A stretch of 64,000 nucleotides of DNA. It comes from an uncultured Oscillospiraceae bacterium. GTDB lineage: Bacteria > Bacillota > Clostridia > Oscillospirales > Acutalibacteraceae. The notes under the pieces were generated by a model. It saw only the letters and a program-made list of their open reading frames with translations, searched no databases and was not told where the DNA came from. The stretch covers positions 1-64,000 of the forward strand of contig USIA01000001.1 in assembly GCA_900554535.1 (NCBI GenBank), written 5' to 3'. How positions within the stretch are numbered: the first letter of the stretch is position 1; every line of letters begins with the position of its first letter. A program made the translations under genes and the position numbers. Shown here one piece after another: positions 24,807 through 33,574 of the stretch.

Positions 24807-27800
24807 ATGAGCGAATTATTTTCCATCCAGCTGCAAAATCGACAGCAGCAAGGCGGAGATGGCGTCTGGCTGGACCTGCCCACTACAACCGAACGGGTAC
24901 AAGCGGCCCTGCGGCAAATCGGAATTTCGTCCGATAATCCGCAGGGCCTTTTCATTTCCGGCTACTTTGCCGAGGAAGAAAAGCGTTTTGCGATTCCCTA
25001 CAACATGGTACTGGCATCCAATGTGGACGAACTGAACTTTCTGGCATCACGACTGGAAACACTCTCTACCGGGGAACGCGCAGAGCTGAACGCCGCCCTG
25101 CAAGTCCCGCAGAGTGAGCTTTCCAGCATCGGGAGAATCACCGACTTTCCCGAAAACGTGGACTATTATGTGCATCTGCCGGATGTGCGCGGCCCTGCCC
25201 AGCTGGGCGACTACTATCTGAACCGTTCCGGCATGGTGGATATGCCGGAGGAATGGAAAGGCGGCATCGACACGGCACAGTTTGGCCGGTATGTGGCCCA
25301 GCAGGAGCAGGGCGTGTTTACCGAGTACGGCTATCTTGTCAAAAGCGGGGACGAGTGGCAGAAAGTCCACGAGGGCCAGTCTGTGCCGGAGGAATACCGG
25401 GTGCTGTCCTTTCCTGCACCGGAAATCCTGCGGGATGCGGCCAACATCCCGCCGCCTGTTCAGCCTGAAACGGAACCGCAGAAAGTTATTCCCATTATCC
25501 TGAATGGTAAGGACAGCGCAGAGCGGATGAAAGAAATTACGGACCGACTGGAAACAGGGATTCAGCAGTTGTTCGACAGCGACCGCTACAAAGCCTACCT
25601 CACCACGATGGCAAAATTCCACAATTACAGCTTCAACAACACCTTGCTGATCGCCATGCAGGGCGGACAGCTGGTGGCGGGCTTCAACAAGTGGAAAGAC
25701 ACGTTCCACCGCACCGTAAAGAAAGGCGAAAAAGGCATCAAAATCCTTGCTCCTGCGCCGTACAAGGTCAAGCAGAAGATGGAAAAGCTGGACGAACAGG
25801 GCAAGCCGATTCTGGACAAGGACGGCAAGCCGCTGACGGAAGAAAAGACGGTGCAGATTCCGGCTTTCAAGGTGGTGTCCGTGTTCGATGTCAGCCAGAC
25901 CGAGGGCGAACCGCTGCCCTCTATTGCAGTGAATGAACTGTCCGGCAGCGTGCAGGACTACCAAGATTTTTTCAGAGCGTTGGAGCAGGCTTCCCCGATG
26001 CCCATCGGGTTTGAGGACATCGAGGGCGGGGCGCACGGTTACTTTCATCTTCTCGACAACCGCATTGCAATTCAGGAGGGCATGAGCCAGCTGCAAACCA
26101 TCAAAACGGCCATCCACGAGATTGCCCATGACAAGCTGCACGCCATCGACCCGAACGACCCAGAACAGACTAACCGCCCGGACAGCCGCACCCGCGAGGT
26201 ACAGGCCGAAAGTGTGGCCTATGCTGTTTGCCAGTACTACGGGCTGGACACATCCGAGTATTCCTTTGGCTATGTGGCCGGGTGGAGTTCTGGCCGGGAA
26301 CTGGCCGAACTGAAAGCCTCTCTGGAAATTATCCGCAGCGCGGCCCATGAGCTGATCTCCGCGCTGGACGAACATCTGGCAGAACTTCGCCAGCAGCGGG
26401 AAGCAGACCTTTCCGCTGCACAGGAGGCCGCATTTGCACTGGATAATGGCAATACGCTGTTCATCCAGACCTGCGATTCTGGCTATGACTACACTCTGTA
26501 TGGCCCGGACCACACGGCTCTGGACGGTGGGCAGCTGGACGCGCCCGGTCTGACCCTGCCGGATGCCGGGCAGGAAGCACTTAATCTGCTGGGGCAGACA
26601 GCCCCGGTATCGGAAGTTCTGTTAGGTGATAAGCTGACAGCGTTCCGAGAGGCGGCGGAAAAGGCAAACGAAATTCCCACGCCCATTAAAATTCCAGACC
26701 CCGCCGCAGAGCCTACGGTCACGATTCTTTGGAGCGAAAGCGACAAGCTGCAGGACAGCGAAACCATGCCGCTGTCCGTAGCGAATCGTGTTTTTGAAGA
26801 ACTGGACGCCGCCCAGCACACGGACCGGGAAAAGGACGGCTACACGGGCGGCTGGTACGACAAGACCGCATTCCGTATTGATTTTACCCTGAACGGCCAG
26901 CCCGACAACTACGAGGGGCGGCAGGATTTCGGGGACGGGGAGGGCTCTTTGGTTCAGCACATCCAGAACTACCACGAATACTACGCCAAAGATGAAAACT
27001 GGAAGAATTTTGTTCTGCACAACAAAGGCCCGGAAGCGTGGGAACAAGACAAGGCAGAGCGGGAAATGGTACTGACCGAGTTTATCCCGTACCTCAAACA
27101 ACATTGCAATCTTTCGGCCATGGAGCAGGCAGCCACCGCCGCTTTGCGGGAGGGACAGAATATTTCGCCGGAACAGGCTGCCTATTACAACACTGTTGTG
27201 GCCTATGTGCAGGACTGCCGCCCGCTGCTTAACCAAGGCCAGTATAACTTGCCGGAACCGCCCAAGCTGGCTGACTTTGACCAGAGCTTGCAGGATTACA
27301 AGGCACAGGTGCAGGCCGAGATCGCGCAGGAAGCGGCTGCTGCCGGAATGACCGTAGAGGAATACGCAGCGGCAGGCTTTGAAGCACCGCAGCAGGACAG
27401 TTTTTCCATCTACCAGCTGCGCAATGAAGATTCCACCCGCGATTACCGTTTTGAGCCCTACGACCGCCTGCAGGCCGCTGGCCGGACCGTGGACAAAGCC
27501 AACTATACAAAGGTGTACGCTGCGCCGCTGGCTGCGGGTACCACATTGGAGGACATCTACCGTACATTCAATGTGGACCATCCGGCAGATTTCAAGGGAC
27601 ACTCGCTGTCTGTTTCGGATGTAGTGGTGCTGCACCAGAACGGGCAGGACACCGCCCACTACTGCGACAGCGTAGGCTTTCAGCAGGTGCCGGAGTTCTT
27701 GCGGGAAAACCCGCTGCGCACCGCAGAACTTTCCACCGAACAGAACGAAAATATGATTGACGGTGTGCTGAACAATGCGCCCTCTCTGGGCGAGTTGGAG

Positions 27801-28001
27801 GCCAAAGTAAAAGCCGGAGAACAAATCTCTCTGACGGACCTTGCCGCCGCAGTCAAGGCCGAGGAAAAGGCGCCAAAAGCCAAGAAGTCCCGCACAGCCA
27901 AACCGAAAAAGCCGTCCATCCGGGCACAGCTGGATGCCGCAAAAAAGGAGCAGAGCAAGCAAACACAGCCACGGGAAAAGGCAAAGGAATTGGAGGTGTA
28001 A
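24807..28001 (+). CDS. Giant ArdA / ArdC-zincin / YodL multidomain protein
   Basis: A 1064-residue fusion. Residues about 1-210 resemble ArdA antirestriction proteins (DNA mimics), with a LGDYYLN...FGRYVA...GVFTEYGYL series. Residues about 230-460 match the ArdC N-domain and a zincin-type metallopeptidase with HEIAHDKLH near 436 and a downstream Glu. Residues 590-900 include a YodL-like region (NRVFEELDAAQHTDREKDGYTGGWYDKT) and a DUF4316-like part, and the end is Lys-rich. It probably shields incoming DNA from host restriction; peptidase activity is inferred from the motif only. AAAAGGAGTG precedes ATG 24807. Confidence 0.85.
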   Translation: MSELFSIQLQNRQQQGGDGVWLDLPTTTERVQAALRQIGISSDNPQGLFISGYFAEEEKRFAIPYNMVLASNVDELNFLASRLETLSTGERAELNAALQVPQSELSSIGRITDFPENVDYYVHLPDVRGPAQLGDYYLNRSGMVDMPEEWKGGIDTAQFGRYVAQQEQGVFTEYGYLVKSGDEWQKVHEGQSVPEEYRVLSFPAPEILRDAANIPPPVQPETEPQKVIPIILNGKDSAERMKEITDRLETGIQQLFDSDRYKAYLTTMAKFHNYSFNNTLLIAMQGGQLVAGFNKWKDTFHRTVKKGEKGIKILAPAPYKVKQKMEKLDEQGKPILDKDGKPLTEEKTVQIPAFKVVSVFDVSQTEGEPLPSIAVNELSGSVQDYQDFFRALEQASPMPIGFEDIEGGAHGYFHLLDNRIAIQEGMSQLQTIKTAIHEIAHDKLHAIDPNDPEQTNRPDSRTREVQAESVAYAVCQYYGLDTSEYSFGYVAGWSSGRELAELKASLEIIRSAAHELISALDEHLAELRQQREADLSAAQEAAFALDNGNTLFIQTCDSGYDYTLYGPDHTALDGGQLDAPGLTLPDAGQEALNLLGQTAPVSEVLLGDKLTAFREAAEKANEIPTPIKIPDPAAEPTVTILWSESDKLQDSETMPLSVANRVFEELDAAQHTDREKDGYTGGWYDKTAFRIDFTLNGQPDNYEGRQDFGDGEGSLVQHIQNYHEYYAKDENWKNFVLHNKGPEAWEQDKAEREMVLTEFIPYLKQHCNLSAMEQAATAALREGQNISPEQAAYYNTVVAYVQDCRPLLNQGQYNLPEPPKLADFDQSLQDYKAQVQAEIAQEAAAAGMTVEEYAAAGFEAPQQDSFSIYQLRNEDSTRDYRFEPYDRLQAAGRTVDKANYTKVYAAPLAAGTTLEDIYRTFNVDHPADFKGHSLSVSDVVVLHQNGQDTAHYCDSVGFQQVPEFLRENPLRTAELSTEQNENMIDGVLNNAPSLGELEAKVKAGEQISLTDLAAAVKAEEKAPKAKKSRTAKPKKPSIRAQLDAAKKEQSKQTQPREKAKELEV

Positions 28002-28004
28002 ACC

Positions 28005-28949
28005 GTGCAGAAATTTGAAAATATGGATGTGATCGCTGCGCTGGAAGCTATCATGCACCAGAACACCGCATACTACCAGAGCGATTTTGCCTATGACATC
28101 AAGATGCTGCGGGAGGCCGCCCGCAGCGACCAGCCGGAAGATAAGCTGCTGTTGTGGCTGTCCCGGCCCTCTGGAACATTCTGCTTCCGGGAACGGGATG
28201 TGTTGCTCAAAGATACCCAAGCCTACAATACATGGAAATTTTGCGGTGAACAGACCCATGACAGGATTCTTGCCTATGCGGTGGAGTTGATCGGTGCGGC
28301 CAATGGAACCGTGCAAGGCAATCTGTATGAACTGGACTACCAGCAGCATTTCCAGCATATCCGGGATGCCGCTCTGCCTGTGGGTGCCAATCGCCTGATC
28401 TACGAAAGTGGGATGCGGGAAATTGGCCCCAAAGAGCATTTCAACAGCCGCTCGGACAAATATTTTGGAGAGTTCGTGCGGTATGAAATGCAGCCCCGTG
28501 ACCCGGAACTTCTACAAGCGGCCATCCGGCAGGAGCAGCGCAGTCGAGAACCGGCACGGCCCGGTGATTTCAAAGAACATCTTGCGGCACTGCACACTGG
28601 GCTGATCGAGGCCGAGGCGCAGCGTATCGCGGCAAATATGAAGCGGCTGGCTGCTCCCAACAGCCCGGACAAAAATCATTTTATGGTGGAGGTATCGCCC
28701 TACTTCAACAAACTGGCATCCAGTCGGGATACGGACCAGCTGCTTGCCATGTTGCCGTACAAGTCCCTGCACCTGTCCAGCGTGAAAGACCGTTTCGGCC
28801 TCTACGCGCTGGTTGGCAAAAACGAAAACCGGGACAAGGGCATCTGCAAGCCCCGCACTTCCGTCCGCAAGCAGCTTTCCGAAACAAAGCAGGCCGCCAG
28901 CCCGAAAAAAGCAGCGGCCCGCAGCAAGCAACACGAAATGGAGGTATGA
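28005..28949 (+). CDS. Conserved element protein of unknown function
   Basis: A 314-residue soluble protein without a motif I can name. It starts at GTG 28005 (or ATG 28023), follows the giant ArdA-like gene by only three bases, and shows mixed alpha/beta character with a basic, Ala/Lys-rich tail. Two parts stand out: FCFRERDVLLKDTQAYNTW (about 62-80) and FMVEVSPYFNKLASSRDTDQ (about 225-244). Proteins at this position in related elements carry polyvalent-protein-type accessory domains; I cannot assign one here. Co-transcription suggests a role with the antirestriction protein. Confidence 0.7.
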   Translation: MQKFENMDVIAALEAIMHQNTAYYQSDFAYDIKMLREAARSDQPEDKLLLWLSRPSGTFCFRERDVLLKDTQAYNTWKFCGEQTHDRILAYAVELIGAANGTVQGNLYELDYQQHFQHIRDAALPVGANRLIYESGMREIGPKEHFNSRSDKYFGEFVRYEMQPRDPELLQAAIRQEQRSREPARPGDFKEHLAALHTGLIEAEAQRIAANMKRLAAPNSPDKNHFMVEVSPYFNKLASSRDTDQLLAMLPYKSLHLSSVKDRFGLYALVGKNENRDKGICKPRTSVRKQLSETKQAASPKKAAARSKQHEMEV

Positions 28950-28952
28950 CGC

Positions 28953-29153
28953 ATGAATTTCAGCGTAGAAGAAGAAAATTTGATTTGTATGTACCACACT
29001 TCTGACCGCCGCCGGACGATGGCGCGGATGCTGGCCGCCCGGCCGGATATGGACACTGAAATGCGGCAACTGACAAAAGGCACCATTGCGAAGTTGGAGC
29101 GCATGACCGATGCAGACTTTGACGGACAGAGGTTTGATTTTACGGGTGAATAA
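28953..29153 (+). CDS. Transposon-transfer-assisting (TTAF) family protein
   Basis: A 66-residue helical protein beginning MNFSVEEENLICMYHTSDRR, with TIAKLERMTDADF near the end. This matches the small TTAF family found at the end of the transfer operon of many Clostridia elements. The function is unknown. It is the last gene before a set of inverted repeats. Confidence 0.8.
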   Translation: MNFSVEEENLICMYHTSDRRRTMARMLAARPDMDTEMRQLTKGTIAKLERMTDADFDGQRFDFTGE

Positions 29154-29163
29154 TACCGCCAGC

Positions 29164-29210
29164 TTGACAACCACACATTATTTTCAATCAAAGTAATGTG
29201 TGGTTGTCAA
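29164..29210. repeat. Perfect 17-bp inverted repeat, 13-nt loop
   Basis: Arms at 29164-29180 and 29194-29210 are exact complements (TTGACAACCACACATTA). No U-tract follows on either strand, so it is not a plain terminator. It lies between convergent genes. It could be a protein-binding site, a replication or transfer signal, or an RNA end structure. Confidence 0.75.
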
Positions 29211-29216
29211 CACAGA

Positions 29217-29262
29217 AATAGCCGGACACGGTGGCCTTGGGGTTGCTGTGTCCGGCTATTTT
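29217..29262. terminator. Bidirectional terminator, TTAF / Bro-N
   Basis: AATAGCCGGACAC near 29217-29229 pairs with GTGTCCGGCTATT ending near 29261, followed by T residues on the plus strand and A residues on the other side. It serves the convergent operons. Confidence 0.8.
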
Positions 29263-29269
29263 TCATGTA

Positions 29270-30163
29270 TCAGTCTTTATCTTTTTTCTCGGTGGGATTT
29301 TCCGGCAGTTCGGCGGCATCTTCTACAATGTCGGTCACAAGCTGCTGGAAGTCAAACGCATTCTTTTCTGTGATAACGGGCTTGCCGGTTTCCGCTTCAA
29401 GAGCCTGCCGTGCAATGCCGGCCACCTTGCCGCCGCGTTTGGCAACCTGCTTGTTTTCTTCAAAGGTCTGTGGCTTTGCAGTTTTGGAAATATCCGTGGT
29501 GGAGGCTTCGGCCAGCATGGTCAGCACAAGTTCCAAATCGGTCATGTTGTCCCGGAGATTTTCTTTTGTCAGACCTTTCAGCCGCTTGTACTGCCCCGTG
29601 GTCATGCCGGACCATGCGCGGGAGATTTCATCGGTCAGGATGGCGTACTCCTTGCCCTTTTGCACTCCGCGCTTCTTCCATTCGTCTGTCAGTTCGTTTC
29701 GGATACGGATTGCCAAAAGCCGCTGGTGAATCCATTCTTCGGAGTAGCCTTTCTTCAAATAGGTATCAAGCGCACGGTCAATGGCCTGCTCTGGGTCGAT
29801 TGTTTCCTCGATGCGTTCTTTGCCTACCATTGCCAGCCATGCCTTGAACGGTTCAGCTTTCGGAGATGGGATTGACTGGATGATGCGCAGGAGCTGTTCA
29901 GTGTTAGCGACATCCGTTTTGCGCTTTTTGCCGTCAGGAGCGGTCATTTTCAAACCATTACAATTTGTAATGGTTTCATTTCCTTCGTCTTTAAGACGCT
30001 TTTTTAGAACGCGCCAATAGTTCTGTGGGTCTGCGCTGTCAGTCAGAACAGCAATCACATCAACGATGGCAAAATACCATTCTTCCTTTTCTGCATCCCA
30101 TGCAGTGCGGATTTTCTGATCTTCAAAAAGCTGGATAGAGCTGTTATCGTTCACTTCTGCCAT
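29270..30163 (-). CDS. Bro-N domain protein (DinD/antirepressor-like)
   Basis: This 297-residue protein starts with a Bro-N domain (KIRTAWDAEKEEWYFAIVDVIAVLTDS, then YWRVLKKRLKDEGNE), followed by a conserved central part with LLAIRIRNELTDEWKKRG (about 150-170) similar to DinD-type proteins, and an acidic tail. Bro-N proteins bind DNA and often act as antirepressors or damage-induced factors. It is transcribed against the transfer operon and upstream of no other minus-strand gene. Its role here could be regulating element excision, which is inferred. Confidence 0.82.
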   Translation of the reverse strand: MAEVNDNSSIQLFEDQKIRTAWDAEKEEWYFAIVDVIAVLTDSADPQNYWRVLKKRLKDEGNETITNCNGLKMTAPDGKKRKTDVANTEQLLRIIQSIPSPKAEPFKAWLAMVGKERIEETIDPEQAIDRALDTYLKKGYSEEWIHQRLLAIRIRNELTDEWKKRGVQKGKEYAILTDEISRAWSGMTTGQYKRLKGLTKENLRDNMTDLELVLTMLAEASTTDISKTAKPQTFEENKQVAKRGGKVAGIARQALEAETGKPVITEKNAFDFQQLVTDIVEDAAELPENPTEKKDKD

Positions 30164-30274
30164 AGAGGGTTCCTCGCTTTCGTTGTCTAAGTCTATTTTA
30201 CATGATTTCGGGCGGAAACGCCACCCGGTCTAAGCGTTTGGGATTCAAAAGTCCGAACAATATTTTGTGCAGAT

Positions 30275-31603
30275 TTACCGTTCCTGCATCTGCTCCTTTC
30301 CCGGTGCTGTCCGCAGAATGCCGTCCACATTCTGCTTTATGATGCCATACTCCTGCATCTGGCGTTTGGCATCATTGTACTGCCGCTGCATCTGGTCTTT
30401 CTGCTCGGCCAGTTGCTTATACTCGTTTTTCAGGGCGTAGAGGTCGGGCAGCTTTTGAAAGCCCTGCTCTTTTAGAGCTTTCGCCGCTGCTTCATAGAGA
30501 ATCAAGGTTCCTTCATGCTTACGTCGGAACTGCTTTTTGTCAGCAGCCCGCTGATACTCCTGCAACAGTGGGTGCAGTTCCTTACAGGTGGTTACATCCT
30601 TTATCAGCACGGCCATTTCTGCAAGCCGGCGCTCTGCTGCTTTCAATGCGGCGGCAGCTTCGGTGCTGGCGGCGGTGATCTCGGCCACCCGGCTTTCCAA
30701 ATCCGGGTAACTATCAATTTCATGCTCCGTCAGAAAGTTCAGCGTCCGGGCAGCCTGTTTCAGATTGTGGAGTTTTGCCCACTTCTCATACCCTGCGGAC
30801 TGCTGGGCCTTGATGCTGTTCTCCAAATCAATCCGCAGCGAAATTTTATGGTTTTCTTTGGGCTTCCGTTCCACGGACCGTCCTTTAATGCGCTCGGTAA
30901 TAGCTTCCTCGGTATAGGCTTCTCCCAGTGTTTTGCAGCGGGTGAACCGTTCCTGTCCGGGCGCACGGAACGAAACATACTTGCCACGCTTGACCTCGTA
31001 GCCCTGCTCCTGCAGGAGCCGCAGAAAATCGTCAAAATCCTTGGCCTGCGGGATGGCTGCATCTATGGCGGCTTTCAGCTTCGCCTTCCAACTCGTGCCC
31101 TTGCGGTGCGCGTCCCACTCGGCATAGCTCTTGCCCCTGTCTTGGCCGGGCATTACCACGGACAGGCCATGTTCCTTACACAGCCGGTCACTGGTGCGCC
31201 GGATGTAGGCATAGCTCTGCCGGTTAGAAACATATTTGCGCTGATTCACCATGTCCACAGCGCAAAAGATGATGTGGTTGTGGACGTGCCCTTTGTCAAT
31301 GTGCGTTGTCAGCACATACGGGTATTTGCCTTGCAGGACTTCATCTGCAAGCTGCTGGCCAATCTCGTGGGCCTGCTCCGGCGTGGTTTCGCCCGGCGCA
31401 AAAGACTGTATCAGGTGGTGGGCCAGATTGTTGCCTTTCTGCATGGCTTGTGATAGCAGCAGTTCAAATTCGATGTCGGCGGTTTCGTAGGAGCAGGCAA
31501 AGGAGGATACCAGCATTTTTTCATCCGTCTTTGCCGGATTCTCGATGTAGTCCAGTGCCTTTTTCAGCGTTGACTTGATAGGATGTATCTTTGTAATTGC
31601 CAT
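30275..31603 (-). CDS. MOBP-type relaxase
   Basis: A 442-residue relaxase that nicks the transfer origin and pilots the strand. The three-His motif is HVHNHIIFCAVD near residue 128, and a Tyr-containing N-terminus (ALDYIENP) is present. The C-terminal half is helical and charged, as in MobA/MobL-like proteins. ATG 31603 is the start because the protein then begins MAITKIHPIKSTLKKAL; the frame is open farther upstream only because it runs over mobC in another frame. It overlaps mobC by 40 bp. Confidence 0.93.
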   Translation of the reverse strand: MAITKIHPIKSTLKKALDYIENPAKTDEKMLVSSFACSYETADIEFELLLSQAMQKGNNLAHHLIQSFAPGETTPEQAHEIGQQLADEVLQGKYPYVLTTHIDKGHVHNHIIFCAVDMVNQRKYVSNRQSYAYIRRTSDRLCKEHGLSVVMPGQDRGKSYAEWDAHRKGTSWKAKLKAAIDAAIPQAKDFDDFLRLLQEQGYEVKRGKYVSFRAPGQERFTRCKTLGEAYTEEAITERIKGRSVERKPKENHKISLRIDLENSIKAQQSAGYEKWAKLHNLKQAARTLNFLTEHEIDSYPDLESRVAEITAASTEAAAALKAAERRLAEMAVLIKDVTTCKELHPLLQEYQRAADKKQFRRKHEGTLILYEAAAKALKEQGFQKLPDLYALKNEYKQLAEQKDQMQRQYNDAKRQMQEYGIIKQNVDGILRTAPGKEQMQER

Positions 31604-31893
31604 ATCTGCGCCAATGCTCCCTTGATATCCGCAACGTCTTGTGTGTACAGCGGCCCCATGCTGTTCAGCCGCCGCGCGATCTGATTGACGTTGACACCAA
31701 TCTTTTGCAGTTCGGCGGTTTGCGCCCGGATGTCGGTGGTGTCGATGTGGACAACATAACCATCTATCGCCATCTTTCGCAGATAGGCGGCCATATTCCG
31801 GGTTGGTATCAATTTCATTTTTTCTCGAATCAACCTCCGTTCTTCTTCCGTCACATAAAATTTGACCTGCACGGTTCGTTTTCTGCCTTCCAT
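31564..31893 (-). CDS. mobC: MobC-like relaxosome protein
   Basis: A 109-residue basic protein with a ribbon-helix-helix-like start (RTVQVKFYVTEEERRLI) and the MobC motif GVNVNQIARRLNSMG. MobC proteins bind beside the nick site, open the DNA and extend nicking by the relaxase. ATG 31893 is preceded by GGAGAG; the frame extends farther but without support. It is upstream of and overlapping the relaxase gene, the usual order. Confidence 0.92.
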   Translation of the reverse strand: MEGRKRTVQVKFYVTEEERRLIREKMKLIPTRNMAAYLRKMAIDGYVVHIDTTDIRAQTAELQKIGVNVNQIARRLNSMGPLYTQDVADIKGALAQIWQLQRYILSSQR

Positions 31894-32140
31894 TCGTTTT
31901 ACTCTCCTTTCCGTTTTGAGGGTTTGGGACACTTCCCAACAAGCTGTTTTGCAGAGCAAAATACGGAAGTGGGTACACACTTCCTATGCTTGCTACCGTA
32001 ACTCTTTCCTCGTATTCTCCCTCTACTAATACTACAATCCTTAACAAGAGAAATGGCTTAGGCAGAATAAAATAAAAACACAAATTTCATAAAAATAAAG
32101 AAATTCACTCAAGCAAAATTCAAATAAAAAGAAGGCGTCT
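31894..32140. other. Candidate oriT region upstream of mobC
   Basis: This non-coding 247-base stretch has two small inverted repeats: TGGGA/TCCCA at about 31925-31938 and GGAAGTG/CACTTCC at 31965-31984 (6-nt loop), followed by TATGCTTGCTACCG. MOBP elements often keep oriT beside mobC with such repeats next to the nick. No consensus nick sequence is certain. The rest (32000-32140) is AT-rich and otherwise featureless. Confidence 0.4.
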
Positions 32141-32196
32141 GGTTGGAACAAAAAAGGCCGATTGGAGCGGAAAAGACTTTTCAAGTCTGCTATAAT
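32141..32196 (+). promoter_or_regulatory. Cargo promoter 1 with AraC-type operator
   Basis: The 32-bp element at 32141-32172 recurs at 35942-35973 with 27 of 32 bases identical, including an exact AAAAGGCCG and TGGAGCGGAA. It contains two TTGG half-sites about 20 bp apart, the spacing of AraC-family direct repeats. A TATAAT lies at 32191-32196, so the element covers the -35 position, as for an activator touching RNA polymerase. A small hairpin (AGTTAG/CTAACT, about 32238-32254) lies in the leader before mptD. Confidence 0.7.
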
Positions 32197-32272
32197 AATT
32201 ACTGAAAACGCCGAAGGGCGCTTTCAAAAAGTCTACGAGTTAGCACGTCCTAACTAAAAGGAGGAATTTTCA

Positions 32273-32878
32273 ATGTCTGAAGTGAGTACGGACAAAAAAC
32301 TGAAAGGAAAAGACCTTATTACCATCGGTATCTTTTCCGCAATCTACTTTGTCATCAACTTTGCCTTTATGCTTCTGGGAGGTATTCACCCTGTTCTTTG
32401 GATGCTGATGCCTGGCTTTATCGCTGTGTTTGCAGGCATTCCCTTTATGCTGATGGTCGCAAAGGTTCAAAAACCGGGTGCAGTTTTCCTGATGGGGCTT
32501 ATCACGGCTCTTATCTATTTTGCCACAGGACAATTTACCCTGGTGATCCTGATCTCGATGGCTTCTACTTGCATTTTGGCTGAAGTTGTCCGAATGGTGA
32601 CTAAGTATAACAGCTTCAAGGGAAATTCGATTGCCTATGTGATTTTTTCTCTGGGGATGGTTGGTTCTCCCCTTCCCATCTGGTTGTTTAAGGCCGATTT
32701 CTTGGCACAGATTACAGAACAGGGAATGCCCGCTGATTATGTTGCGGCAGTTGAAGCTCTGTCATCCAATGCAATGCTAATCGTTCTGTTTGTTGCTCCA
32801 ATCATCGGTGGTATCATCGGCGCATTTATTGCCAGAGGTCTGTTCAAAAAGCACTTTGTAAAGGCAGGAATTGTGTGA
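32273..32878 (+). CDS. ECF transporter S component, MptD family
   Basis: A 201-residue membrane protein with about six helices (the first begins IGIFSAIYFVINFAFML), matching the MptD/Trep_Strep group of substrate-binding S components. S components capture the substrate and dock on the EcfT/EcfA module. The substrate of this family is not established. Gene order S-T-A indicates a dedicated (group I) transporter. The neighbouring AraC and YbtPQ-like genes point to a metal or metal chelate. AAAAGGAGG precedes the ATG. Confidence 0.85.
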   Translation: MSEVSTDKKLKGKDLITIGIFSAIYFVINFAFMLLGGIHPVLWMLMPGFIAVFAGIPFMLMVAKVQKPGAVFLMGLITALIYFATGQFTLVILISMASTCILAEVVRMVTKYNSFKGNSIAYVIFSLGMVGSPLPIWLFKADFLAQITEQGMPADYVAAVEALSSNAMLIVLFVAPIIGGIIGAFIARGLFKKHFVKAGIV

Positions 32879-33561
32879 TGAATGGGGAGGGCAAAAAACA
32901 TACATTAAGGTTCGATCCACGGACGGAATTGCTTTTGTTGGTGCTGGCAAATATTGTGGCCTTTACCCAGCACTCCGTATGGGTTGAAATTACATGGGTT
33001 ATTTTTCTGCTCCTGCTGATCGTTGCCTGCGGATGCCAAAAATCCGCAGGCAAACTGGCAATCGCATTTGGAATTTGTCTGGCGCTACAATACTATGTAT
33101 TTCCAAACGGACCGAAAATTTTAGCCAGCAGCTTCACAATCATTGTATCTTATGCAAGAAAGATTTTCCCTTGTTTGATTGTCGGTACAATGGTATTACA
33201 GAAAACGCCCGTCCGGGAATTGATGGTTGCACTTCGGAAATGGCATATCCCGCAGGGATTGATTATTCCTTTGTCTGTAACTGTCCGATATTTTCCGGCT
33301 TTAAAAGAAGAAACCGGCTATATCCGGGATGCCATGAAGCTCCGTAATATTCATGGAGTACAAAAAATTGAATGCTTACTGGTGCCTACAATGATCTCTG
33401 CCACAACAACAGCGGAAGAATTATCCGCCGCCGCTGTTACGCGGGGGATTGAAAACCCTGCACCAAAGACAAGCATGATTGAAATGAAGCTCGGTGTGCA
33501 GGACTTTTTGTGTCTGGCAGCAGGTTTGATTTTTTGTGTGATTTCAATTACGGTAGGTTAA
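32878..33561 (+). CDS. ECF transporter T component (CbiQ/EcfT family)
   Basis: A 227-residue membrane protein with four to five helices and a cytoplasmic coupling helix carrying RYFPALKEETGYIRDAMKLR, in which the arginine-rich signature of EcfT couples to the ATPases. ATG 32878 overlaps the mptD stop (TGATG), implying translational coupling. It transmits ATPase motion to the S component. Confidence 0.88.
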   Translation: MNGEGKKHTLRFDPRTELLLLVLANIVAFTQHSVWVEITWVIFLLLLIVACGCQKSAGKLAIAFGICLALQYYVFPNGPKILASSFTIIVSYARKIFPCLIVGTMVLQKTPVRELMVALRKWHIPQGLIIPLSVTVRYFPALKEETGYIRDAMKLRNIHGVQKIECLLVPTMISATTTAEELSAAAVTRGIENPAPKTSMIEMKLGVQDFLCLAAGLIFCVISITVG

Positions 33562-33574
33562 GGAGGTGTTCCAT

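Noticed and set aside
26622..28439. 605-codon minus-strand frame opposite the ArdA-like gene
   Set aside because: It mirrors the codon pattern of the sense gene, which has clear domains. Long antisense frames are expected in this GC-rich backbone.
31604..32083. Upstream extension of the relaxase frame
   Set aside because: The extra 160 codons overlap mobC out of frame. The family start MAITKI is at 31603.
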